DNA of 64,000 nt from Companilactobacillus huachuanensis (GTDB taxonomy: Bacteria; Bacillota; Bacilli; Lactobacillales; Lactobacillaceae). Below the pieces are notes generated by a model. The model was not told where the DNA came from. It did no database searches and was given only the letters and a program-made list of their open reading frames with translations. Shown one piece after another: positions 45,547 to 53,737 of this stretch (within the stretch, counting starts at the first letter, position 1; the number at the start of each line of letters is the position of its first letter). The position numbers were made by a program, and so were the translations under genes. The stretch spans positions 1 through 64,000 of the forward strand of contig NZ_BJDF01000008.1 in NCBI RefSeq assembly GCF_005404815.1. The letters run 5' to 3'.

Positions 45547-48351
45547 TTAATTATCCTTTTTTATTTGTTCTGATTCATAATCCATAAACATTTGATTAAT
45601 CTGAGCTACTTGTTCTTTAGTCAACGGTGAAAATCCAATGCCTTTCATTTCTTGACTCAATTGCAATATCGAATAATCTTTGAAGTGATCCATATTTCCA
45701 GGTAAATTCAAGAAACCCCAGAATGGAACTAATTGATTGAGTTTGTTAGTAATAGCTTTATCATCAATAAATTTGACTAACGCCGTGTGAACATCAAAGT
45801 TATTTACAAATGGTCTCATAGGACGATAAACAATTTCATGATGACCAGCTGGTAAAATGTCACCATTTTGATGTTTAATACCATCGGCTATCCAATCATT
45901 GGTTCTTGGTAAATCAACTTTAGCTGGTTGGTTGTACGGTAAATCCAAGCTCACATGTACTTCATTCCCGGCTTTACCAACTATCTGCCACGAAACTTTC
46001 ACTTGTCCTGTAACTAACTGTGTATGACCTTCCATCGAATGAAACTTAGGGCTGATGGCAGGTTTGATTTGTAACTGTTGACCTTGCTTGATACCCAATA
46101 GATATTCATAGGCCCACTGCATAACTGCACCAGCTGAGTAATGATTCAATGAATTCATACCGTTATCATTAATTTTTCCATCCGGTTTAACAGAATCCCA
46201 TCGTTCCCAAATAGTTGTCGCACCCAATTTAACTTGGTAAAGCCAACTTGGATAATCCTCATTCAAGAACATTTGAACAGCCAATTCATTCTGACCATTC
46301 TGTGATAAGGCTGGCAATAAGGCTGGTGTTCCGACAAATCCAGTTGTTAAATGATTGCGGTCCTTTTCAATTCTTGCCACCAGTTTATCGGTTAAACTTT
46401 CTTGATCATCTTTTGGATAAAGTTTCAACTTTAGACACAATGCTAAAGCAGTCTGTGTATCTGTTATCAAACGACCACTAGCCGTAAAGAATTCAGCAAC
46501 AAAAGCTTCTTTGATTTTCGCAGCTAATAATTGGTAGTAGTCATGTTCCCTTTTGGCATTCAACACCTCGGCGCTGGCGGCAACTATTCTAGCTGATTGG
46601 TAGTAGTAAGCACTGGCAATTAATTCATCAGGTGTCTTACCTTTCAAATGCATAATATCCTCGGTATCAAGTGCCAACCAATCTCCTAATTGATCTGCAT
46701 CCAACCATAGGAATTCATTGCGTGTTGTTTTAGCATAATCGTGAACCCAATCGACCCAAGACATCATGGCGCCAAAATTCTGACGCAAAGTCGAAGCATC
46801 TTTGGTTCTGGTGTAATTTGTCCAAGGAATAATTGTTGCAACATCACTCCAGACAGCCTTACCACCGTCATCGCCATCAACTGCAGGTACGTATAAAGGT
46901 ACTTTCCCCTTGTTAATACTCTGTTCAACGGCTACATCGTAAGCAAATTTCCGATTGAATTGATAAGTGTCCATATTGTAACTGGCAGTTTTTGCAAAAA
47001 TGGCCGCATCTCCAGTCCAACCTAGACGTTCATCACGTTGTGGGCAATCAGTTGGAACATCCATAAAGTTACTGCGCTGTCCCCATTGAATATTGCTGAA
47101 TAATTGGTTAACTAATTTATTATCTGAATGAACATTACCGATATTTTCCATATCTGAATAAAGTGCTTGAGCCTGGAAATTATTAATATCGTAATCATTA
47201 GGAAAACCAATCAGTTTGACATATCTAAAGCCAAAATATGTGAAATGTGGTCTAACAAAATGTTGCTTGCCATCACTGACATAAGTGAACGATGCTCGTG
47301 CTGAACGTAAGTTACCACGATATAACTCTCCATTTTGGATGATTTCGCCGTACTCTAGTTCAACCTTGGTTCCTTTGGGAAGATTGTTTTTAAAATCTAC
47401 CCATCCGGCCATATTCTGTCCAAAATCGAGTACGATTCCATCGCTTGGTGTACTGATTTTTTCTTTAACATTGAAAACTTCATGCGTCTTGATCGGCAAG
47501 CTCAAACGATCCTTTAAATGTTTCGTAGGTTGCTCAAATTGTTTAAGTGGCAAATCAACTGTGGCAATAGTTTCATCGAAATCTTCACCATAATAAATTC
47601 CAGAATGGCTAATTTGGGAAGTTTTAGTTTGCCATGAATCATCAGTTCCAATTGTGTGGCTAATTCCGATATTATCGACATAATCAATTTCTGCGTTGGC
47701 CATTAAGGCATTACCATATTGGTTTTCTTTACCGCCATGTTCTTTGATACCAAGTTTGCCACGATACCAACCGTCACCTAAACTGATGCGGATCGTGTGA
47801 ACACCAGGAGTCTGAATAAATTTGGTAATATCATGTGTGGCAATTTGGATGTAGTAATTATAGTTTGTAAAACCAGGTGCTAAATATTCGTCACCCACTT
47901 TTACATCATCGATATATACTTCATAAAGTCCTAATCCACTGATATACAATCTGCCTTGTTTAATTTCTTTAGGAAAATTGATTTGCTTAATCAAATCCAA
48001 ACCATGAACACTGGCATCATCAGTTCCAATCCACTTGCTCTTGTTAAAACCAGTCATAAGGCCAGTTTCAAAGAATGCCATTTGACTCAAAATCTTTTGA
48101 TTGGTTCGTAATTCGAAGTTCACATTGTATCTAGTTTTACTTTGTAATTTAAAAACTGGCTTAAAACTCAAATTTTCGGCAGCTTGCCATTTTGTTTCAA
48201 AAACAGTCTCATTATTTGTTGTAATTATTAATTTTTTTTCTAAATCTTTAGGATATTTATTATCTTGAATCGTACAGTTAATGAATAAATCATTTAACTC
48301 AAATCCAATGGGATTATTCATATGGTTTATCTTTACTTGTTTAATTTCCAA
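45547..48351 (-). CDS. Alpha-L-rhamnosidase (GH78)
   Basis: About 934-939 aa, cytosolic (no signal peptide). The layout follows bacterial GH78: N-terminal beta domains with YISGLGLYEVYIDDVKVGDE and YDNYYIQ-like sheets, then the (alpha/alpha)6 barrel with the conserved acidic block DVPTDCPQRDERLGWTGD containing the general acid Glu/Asp, and LGDWLALD. A C-terminal beta domain follows. It removes terminal rhamnose from plant glycosides such as rutin- or naringin-type flavonoids. The best start is TTG at 48351, six bases behind GGGGGAA; an ATG at 48366 has no good RBS. A cre-like site lies upstream. Confidence 0.88.
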   Translation of the reverse strand: MEIKQVKINHMNNPIGFELNDLFINCTIQDNKYPKDLEKKLIITTNNETVFETKWQAAENLSFKPVFKLQSKTRYNVNFELRTNQKILSQMAFFETGLMTGFNKSKWIGTDDASVHGLDLIKQINFPKEIKQGRLYISGLGLYEVYIDDVKVGDEYLAPGFTNYNYYIQIATHDITKFIQTPGVHTIRISLGDGWYRGKLGIKEHGGKENQYGNALMANAEIDYVDNIGISHTIGTDDSWQTKTSQISHSGIYYGEDFDETIATVDLPLKQFEQPTKHLKDRLSLPIKTHEVFNVKEKISTPSDGIVLDFGQNMAGWVDFKNNLPKGTKVELEYGEIIQNGELYRGNLRSARASFTYVSDGKQHFVRPHFTYFGFRYVKLIGFPNDYDINNFQAQALYSDMENIGNVHSDNKLVNQLFSNIQWGQRSNFMDVPTDCPQRDERLGWTGDAAIFAKTASYNMDTYQFNRKFAYDVAVEQSINKGKVPLYVPAVDGDDGGKAVWSDVATIIPWTNYTRTKDASTLRQNFGAMMSWVDWVHDYAKTTRNEFLWLDADQLGDWLALDTEDIMHLKGKTPDELIASAYYYQSARIVAASAEVLNAKREHDYYQLLAAKIKEAFVAEFFTASGRLITDTQTALALCLKLKLYPKDDQESLTDKLVARIEKDRNHLTTGFVGTPALLPALSQNGQNELAVQMFLNEDYPSWLYQVKLGATTIWERWDSVKPDGKINDNGMNSLNHYSAGAVMQWAYEYLLGIKQGQQLQIKPAISPKFHSMEGHTQLVTGQVKVSWQIVGKAGNEVHVSLDLPYNQPAKVDLPRTNDWIADGIKHQNGDILPAGHHEIVYRPMRPFVNNFDVHTALVKFIDDKAITNKLNQLVPFWGFLNLPGNMDHFKDYSILQLSQEMKGIGFSPLTKEQVAQINQMFMDYESEQIKKDN

Positions 48352-48374
48352 ATCACGTTCCCCCATTTTTCTTT

Positions 48375-48390
48375 AGTAATCGCTTTCAAT
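48375..48390. promoter_or_regulatory. cre-like site ahead of the rhamnosidase operon
   Basis: Minus strand ATTGAAAGCGATTACT, matching the CcpA consensus in the left half and centre (TGAAAGCG), weaker on the right. It suggests catabolite control. Confidence 0.5.
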
Positions 48391-48512
48391 ATGTATAATA
48401 TGCGTTATTCTTGTTATGAATTCACATATCGTGCTATTTTTTTACAAAATAAGCTGTTCTTTACAAAAAAAAATAACCCCAACCAAATTAATGATTGAAA
48501 TTATTCTTCGAA

Positions 48513-49493
48513 TTATTTAATTTCTGTATAGCTATCACGTACTTCAAACAATGAATCGATTGATTCATTCATTTCTGTCATACGAATGGCATCTCCAACT
48601 AGATCTGTCACTGATAAAATCTTAAGTTTATCAAATTGACAGTCATCTGGAATAACGATTGAGTCAGAAACCAAAACTTCCATCAAGATAGAATTTTCTA
48701 GTCTCTTAGCGGCATTTTTAGAAAAGATTGGGTGTGTTGCGGCAGCTGAAATAGTTTTGGCACCAGCAGTTTCAACGGCTTTGGCACTGTTAACCATTCT
48801 TGTACCGGTATCAATCAAATCATCAACGATGACACATTGTTTACCTTCAACATCACCAATAATATCAGGAACAACCTCTTCATCTTCTGTCGATCTTTGA
48901 TCAACAATTGCAATTTGTGAGCCAAAGACTTCAGCCAATGAACGAGCACGTTTTGTTGAATTGTGATCAGGAGCTACAAAGACGAAATCGTCTGGGTTCT
49001 TGATTTTCTTTTCGAAATAGCTAGCAAAAATTGGCATAGCACGCAAGTGATCAACTGGGATATCAAAGAATCCTTGAATTTGATCGGCATGCATATCAAG
49101 TGCCATAACACGATCAACGCTACCTAATTCCAACATATTAGCAAATAACTTAGCGGAGATAGGCTCTCTTGAACGAGACTTTCTATCTGAACGAGTATAT
49201 GCAAAATATGGCAAGACACAAGTGATTGTTGCGGCACTAGCACGTCTCAATGCATCAACAGCAATCATCAATTCCATAAAGTTATCATTTACAGGATCTG
49301 AAACTGAATGAATAATGTAAACGTCTCTTCCACGAATACTTTCATTGATTTGAATGTTAATTTCGCCATCACTAAAATGTGAAACAGAAGCATCCAACAA
49401 TGGAACTCCCATGTAATCAGAAATTCTCTTAGCTAATGGTTTATTACCATTTAAAGAAAGTAAAGCAATTTTATCTAATGCATTATTAGACAT
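48513..49493 (-). CDS. prs: Ribose-phosphate pyrophosphokinase paralogue with altered catalytic loop
   Basis: 326-aa PRPP-synthetase homologue, full length with both phosphoribosyltransferase-type domains. Conserved: DMHADQIQGFFDIPVDHL and SREPISAK. Changed: the flexible catalytic loop, normally DKRR, reads DQRS (Gln199, Ser201). The PRPP loop reads DTGTR (228-232) instead of DTAGT/DTGGT. PDHGG is PDHNS, and the ATP-site YARQDRK is YTRSDRK. In characterised enzymes the loop Lys and second Arg are essential. It is thus probably a regulatory or inactive Prs2, not the housekeeping enzyme. Start at ATG behind GGAGG; 14 bp after the DUF1694 gene. Confidence 0.8.
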   Translation of the reverse strand: MSNNALDKIALLSLNGNKPLAKRISDYMGVPLLDASVSHFSDGEINIQINESIRGRDVYIIHSVSDPVNDNFMELMIAVDALRRASAATITCVLPYFAYTRSDRKSRSREPISAKLFANMLELGSVDRVMALDMHADQIQGFFDIPVDHLRAMPIFASYFEKKIKNPDDFVFVAPDHNSTKRARSLAEVFGSQIAIVDQRSTEDEEVVPDIIGDVEGKQCVIVDDLIDTGTRMVNSAKAVETAGAKTISAAATHPIFSKNAAKRLENSILMEVLVSDSIVIPDDCQFDKLKILSVTDLVGDAIRMTEMNESIDSLFEVRDSYTEIK

Positions 49494-49507
49494 ATTGTCC
49501 TCCAAAA

Positions 49508-49888
49508 TTATATAAGCACTGGTCTATCAACAGGTTTACCCTCGTTAGCGATAACCAAGCCCATGTCATTGTCAGTCAATTGACGGTCTCGATTTCGCAT
49601 TCCCGATTGTGAAACTATTGTAAACTTATACTTTAATTTTACACTCAAACGGAGGTAATTATCCAGTATATATGAATCTATTTTTCCATTTAAATAAAGA
49701 TGATACTCTGGATATTTATTCATAACGCTTTCAACTGTCTTCTGATTATCCTCATTTTTCAGCTGTGCAACCGTTAAAGCGATTGCAACACGTTCGGCAA
49801 AATTACCTAAGAATTTATTCTTCTCATCAGGCTTTAATTGCGGTTTTCCAAAAATATTATCTTTGATGTAATCTTCAACGTTAGTCAT
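49508..49888 (-). CDS. YueI-family protein (DUF1694)
   Basis: 126-aa cytosolic protein with the YueI blocks FLGNFAERVAIALT, YHLYLNGKI and MGLVIANEGKPVDRP. The family is small, resembles a ribosomal L7Ae-like or eIF fold in some annotations, and has no known function. It precedes the divergent prs gene on the same strand with a 14-bp gap and is probably cotranscribed. Confidence 0.75.
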   Translation of the reverse strand: MTNVEDYIKDNIFGKPQLKPDEKNKFLGNFAERVAIALTVAQLKNEDNQKTVESVMNKYPEYHLYLNGKIDSYILDNYLRLSVKLKYKFTIVSQSGMRNRDRQLTDNDMGLVIANEGKPVDRPVLI

Positions 49889-49960
49889 ATTTGCCCTCCA
49901 TATGCCATAGTATAGCTAAAATGTTGTTGTATTAAAAGAAAACTGTTGTTGGTACTGCCG

Positions 49961-50130
49961 CCTCCGGGTGTGAGAAATTCAGCCTGCTGTGGGGACCAGT
50001 TCGAGCCAAAATACGGTCTCGAGCCTCGCTTTTGAGCCGAAAACCGTGTCTCAAAAGTCGTCCCGTGATATAAGGACTCACGTCCTTATGTCACCTTCAC
50101 TGCAGGCTGATTTCTCACACCCGGAGGCTA
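49961..50130 (+). repeat. Cloverleaf core repeat, type B, divergent
   Basis: Closing stem CCTCCGGGTGTGAGAAATTC / GATTTCTCACACCCGGAGG (about 20 bp, unrelated in sequence to other copies). Interior arms keep the pattern: CGAGCC..GGTCTCGAGCCTCG, TTTTGAG...CTCAAAA, AAGGACTCACGTCCTT. Confidence 0.8.
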
Positions 50131-50276
50131 AATATTTTTTAATTCAAAAAATTTGGCTATTGCTCTCATTTAATTACCTCTGAATCTCTATACTAAAAAA
50201 TACGATAACTCTTCTTAAGTACCAAAAGTAAATCTTTTATACCATACTTAAAGCATTATGCCAGTTAATAATTTAT

Positions 50277-50599
50277 CTGAAGGTTGAAAGGTGAAAAATC
50301 AATCTAACCATTGTTACTACAGTCTTTGAGCTAATCTATTTAAGTAACTCAAACATCTTTATTTTATTATACCGACCATAAGAAAATAAACTAGTTGGAA
50401 GAGCTGAGAGTATTCATTTGCAGCGAAAGTGGCGTTATTGCTTCAGCAATTACACCACCGGGCGTGTGTTGGAGACTCGCGGGTTTTGCGAGGCTTCAAC
50501 CGAGGTCCGAGACCGCTTTCTGGCTCGGGCCGTTCCGCGCAGCAATTGAATACTCTCAACTCTGGAAACGGCATACTTAAATAAACTTTCAACCTTTAG
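50277..50599 (+). repeat. Cloverleaf repeat, full element
   Basis: 323-bp copy with ends CTGAAGGTTGAAAG and CTTTCAACCTTTAG. The flanks ATAATTTAT (50268-50276) and ATAATCTAT (50600-50608) are direct repeats with one mismatch. Second arm TATTGCTTCAGCAATTA. Confidence 0.9.
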
Positions 50600-50703
50600 A
50601 TAATCTATTTTTAAAAGTTCATTTAATGAATTTCTAGGTGCCAAGGAAAAAAGTAATCAAATGTCATTTGAAGTAATTTCTATAATCTGTTTACTAAAGA
50701 TCC

Positions 50704-50900
50704 ACTAGTCGGAAGGACTGAGAATATTGACCTGCTGTGGATGTGGCGTTAGGACGGCGGTTTTTGCCGTTCTTACACCACCGGGCGTGTTTGGAGACTT
50801 TCCGCTTTATGGAAAGGCTTCAAACCGAGATTCGATACCGCCTCTCAGGCTCGGATTGGTCCGCATAGCAGGTGAATATTCTCAGTTCTGGAGGCGGCAT
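50704..50900 (+). repeat. Cloverleaf core repeat, type B
   Basis: Closing stem GGACTGAGAATATTGACCTG / CAGGTGAATATTCTCAGTTC. The second arm is elongated (GGACGGCGGTTTTTGCCGTTC); third arm CTTTCCGCTTTATGGAAAG. Ends GTCGGAAG and GGAGGCGGCAT. Confidence 0.85.
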
Positions 50901-50970
50901 AATTGTAACGCTTTGTATGTCCTAAGCCTTTAGCTGTATAATAATAGCAAAGAGAAAGGATGTGTTACTT

Positions 50971-51210
50971 ATGGACGAAATGGTATTTTTTAATCCCGGC
51001 GATGCGATTGCCAACTCAAAAGACTATGGCGAAGCTGTCCGTGGAGCACAAATTTACAAAGCAAAGGATCCTTATGAATCATCCCTTATTATTGCTGAGG
51101 ATGTTAGCGATAATAAGAGTTTTGCTGTTTACTTTGCTAAAGATGAGAAGTCTCACCTTAAAGATTCTGATTCTAGTATCGTTCAATATCACTTGAAGAA
51201 AAAAATTTAG
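50971..51210 (+). CDS. Small hypothetical protein (79 aa)
   Basis: 79-aa acidic soluble protein (MDEMVFFNPGDAIANSKDYG ...). ATG 10 bases behind AAAGGA, with a terminator 10 bases behind the stop, so it is a complete single-gene unit. No family recognised. Confidence 0.65.
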   Translation: MDEMVFFNPGDAIANSKDYGEAVRGAQIYKAKDPYESSLIIAEDVSDNKSFAVYFAKDEKSHLKDSDSSIVQYHLKKKI

Positions 51211-51215
51211 CTTAT

Positions 51216-51256
51216 TAACGTAAAAACTCCAAATCTGTATGATTTGGAGTTTTTTT
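51216..51256 (+). terminator. Bidirectional terminator
   Basis: AAAAACTCCAAATC / GATTTGGAGTTTTT stem with T-run, between convergent small gene and WYL regulator. Confidence 0.8.
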
Positions 51257-52217
51257 ATTTCTCGTCTGAATAGTATTCCAAGGTTTTCTTCAATTCCTTA
51301 CGCAACTGTTCAATTAAAGATTGTGGCCCGAGAACTTTAACTTGTGCACCCTGACTTAAAACCCACAACAGGGCTCCTTGTGAGAATAAATCTCCTTCAA
51401 CAATTGTGACATCAGAATTTTCAGGATCGTCGTCACTGGAAAGATATGAATTGGGTACATTTTCCAATGTCACCTGCTCATTACCTTCATAACTAAATTT
51501 ATAATGGACATGATTTCCACCACTTAGCAAAAAGGTTTTATTAATCATACGACCAATATCTGGGCGTTTATCAGCTGGAACATTAACTGCCTTGCCTTTT
51601 GGAAAAATTTTATCGAATTGATCCAAACGATAAAGAAAAGTTTTATCATCATCAATTAAATACATCATTATATAGAAATGATGATTATCATAATACATGC
51701 TCAACGGTACTCCAGTTTGCATCCCCAAGACATTAGCACCATTCGCAATTCCACTGTATTTAAAAGTAATAGATTTCTTAGCAATGATCCAATCTGAAAA
51801 TTGCTTCACTCTGGGAAAAATAAGTCCATCCACAGCCGGGATATAGCTTTCACTCGTAGTTGTTAAGAGGGTTCTAATATTCGGTTGATCTTCGGTTGCA
51901 ACAAATTCCAATAATTGCTTGGTTACATCGTTCAATTCTTTCTTACTTAAAGCCCGGCTACCAATCAAAATTTTTAGAATAGCTAAAACTTCCGCCGAAT
52001 TTATAATTCCAATATTAGTCACATAATATTTTCTCTGGACAGTACTGTAGTGCAACACGTACCTTTCCGCGAAATCCTCATTATTTCGAATCGCCTCTAA
52101 GTCACGCTGAAAAGTTCGTCCCGACTTTCCATAAATAGCCTGATAATTATCAAAATCAATTTTTCCACCACATAGCATTCTCATTAATATATTAACAATT
52201 CGTTCACTACTATTCAT
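51255..52217 (-). CDS. WYL-domain transcriptional regulator
   Basis: 320-aa protein: N-terminal DeoR-like winged helix (ERIVNILMRM ... GRTFQRDLEAIR), a central WYL domain (~130-225, with YYDNHHFYIMMYLID and LYRLDQF) and a C-terminal WCX-type extension. WYL proteins sense ligands or nucleic-acid signals and regulate DNA-damage or defence genes in several bacteria. No adjacent codirectional partner exists here, so its target is unknown. Confidence 0.85.
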   Translation of the reverse strand: MNSSERIVNILMRMLCGGKIDFDNYQAIYGKSGRTFQRDLEAIRNNEDFAERYVLHYSTVQRKYYVTNIGIINSAEVLAILKILIGSRALSKKELNDVTKQLLEFVATEDQPNIRTLLTTTSESYIPAVDGLIFPRVKQFSDWIIAKKSITFKYSGIANGANVLGMQTGVPLSMYYDNHHFYIMMYLIDDDKTFLYRLDQFDKIFPKGKAVNVPADKRPDIGRMINKTFLLSGGNHVHYKFSYEGNEQVTLENVPNSYLSSDDDPENSDVTIVEGDLFSQGALLWVLSQGAQVKVLGPQSLIEQLRKELKKTLEYYSDEK

Positions 52218-52397
52218 TTGTTCATCCCCATTTTTCGATACTCAGGATTTCTCAAATGGCTTGTTGATTAATCCTTGTAACAAAATTCAGATTATCATCT
52301 GGGTGTGTCACATTATGGCTATACATGAGGATGAACAAAATTTCTTAAAAAAATATTACTTTAATTTGAAAGTGATTAGCAGAAATATATTAAATAA

Positions 52398-52447
52398 AGC
52401 AAATAAGAGCGATAATCCTTAAAATTGGGATTATCGCTCTTATTTGC
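52398..52447 (-). terminator. Long hairpin terminator after the amidotransferase
   Basis: GCAAATAAGAGCGATAATCC pairs perfectly with GGATTATCGCTCTTATTTGC around an 8-nt loop. On the minus strand it is followed by TTTATTTAA. Confidence 0.7.
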
Positions 52448-52479
52448 TGTAAGCGGGAGAAACTAACCTCTGCCGCATA

Positions 52480-53145
52480 TTAATCACTGATATAATCCAG
52501 CAATTTATAAAGTGTCTGTTTATTATCATCAGAAATCTTAGTTTGTAAAATTTCTTTACTTGTTTGTTTAAAAACTGAATCTTTTAGATAAGGAAAATCA
52601 TTTACAACCATCTCGCGAACATTATCAGCCTTTGGTTCCAAATGGAACTGTAAACCAACAATCCGGTGATTCAAGATGAATCCTTGATTTTCCAACTGAT
52701 CACTTGAGAATAACAATTGGGCTTGAGCAGGAATTTCAAACATTTCCTCATGCCAATGTAAAACGTTTAACTCTTCCGGAATATTAAGAAACTTTACATC
52801 CCGTCGATAAACTGGCGCAAAGCCAACTTCTTTAGCTGGAGCTTTGGTAACATCATAACCTAAGGTCTTAACAATCTGTTGTGCTCCGTAACAAACGCCA
52901 AAGATAGGCTTTTCCTGATCCATCAATTCTTGAATCAATTCACGTTCTTGTTCGATCCAAGGTAAGTCATCATTGGGACTCATGGGACCACCTAAAATAA
53001 CAAGCATGTCTGTTTCATCAGCAGTTGGTAAATATCCGAATTGATAAGGATGATAAATATACATTTCATGACCATTCTTTTGTGACCAATCTTGAATCAT
53101 CCCTGGTCCTTCATTTGGAGTATGTTGTAAAACGTTTATTCTCAT
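52480..53145 (-). CDS. Class I glutamine amidotransferase (GuaA-N-like)
   Basis: 221-aa stand-alone amidotransferase domain. Nucleophile elbow FGVCYGAQ (Cys) and the His/Glu pair in LQFHLEPK complete the triad; the oxyanion strand is VILGGPMS. Stand-alone members hydrolyse gamma-glutamyl bonds or supply ammonia to unknown partners. No synthase gene is adjacent. The start is an ATG behind GAAAGGATT. Confidence 0.85.
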   Translation of the reverse strand: MRINVLQHTPNEGPGMIQDWSQKNGHEMYIYHPYQFGYLPTADETDMLVILGGPMSPNDDLPWIEQERELIQELMDQEKPIFGVCYGAQQIVKTLGYDVTKAPAKEVGFAPVYRRDVKFLNIPEELNVLHWHEEMFEIPAQAQLLFSSDQLENQGFILNHRIVGLQFHLEPKADNVREMVVNDFPYLKDSVFKQTSKEILQTKISDDNKQTLYKLLDYISD

Positions 53146-53357
53146 AAGAATCCTTTCACGTCAACGGCAATGTTTAATTTGGGTATCGCCTGCAACAACC
53201 TAAGATGAAACAATTATATCACGACGTTGCAATTAAATATTCCAAAAGCACAAACTTGGTCCCACCGCAACACAATATCTTTAATCTTCGATAACTCATC
53301 AATTTTAGAACCAATACTTGCTTGGACATCCAATACTTTGTTGACCCCATAGCTTTA

Positions 53358-53735
53358 TCAATCTTTGTTATCTTCAGAGCCTTTTTTCAATTTATCAGTA
53401 TCTTTCAATTCATCATATTTCAAATTCTTACCATAACTCTGATCAACAGGATATTTAGCACTATCCTTATTCAACTTCTCATCCATAATTTCGTCAATAT
53501 CCAGTCCCAAATTATCGGCCATCATATAAGAATAAATCAGTACATCAGCCAACTCTTCTTTTAATTCAGTTGATTTTTTTGATACAACTTCATTGGACTT
53601 TTTCCATTGAAATAACTCTAACAATTCTGAAGCCTCTAAAGAAATTGAAATAGCCAAATCTTTTTCATTATGATATTGACGCCAATTTCTATCATCACGA
53701 AATTTGTTTACTTTATCCATGGTCTCTTTTGTCAT
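53358..53735 (-). CDS. MazG-like nucleotide pyrophosphohydrolase
   Basis: 125-aa MazG/RS21-C6-type enzyme hydrolysing (d)NTPs to the monophosphate. Metal-binding pattern EASELLELFQWK (first E-x3-E), then EELADVLIYSYMMADNLGLD (E-x2-D). The C-terminus is charged and Lys/Glu-rich. Its ATG is 2 bases behind the stop of the GIY-YIG/DUF2075 helicase, so the two are cotranscribed. MazG-type depletion of nucleotides is a known theme in stress and phage defence. Confidence 0.85.
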   Translation of the reverse strand: MTKETMDKVNKFRDDRNWRQYHNEKDLAISISLEASELLELFQWKKSNEVVSKKSTELKEELADVLIYSYMMADNLGLDIDEIMDEKLNKDSAKYPVDQSYGKNLKYDELKDTDKLKKGSEDNKD

Positions 53736-53737
53736 AT

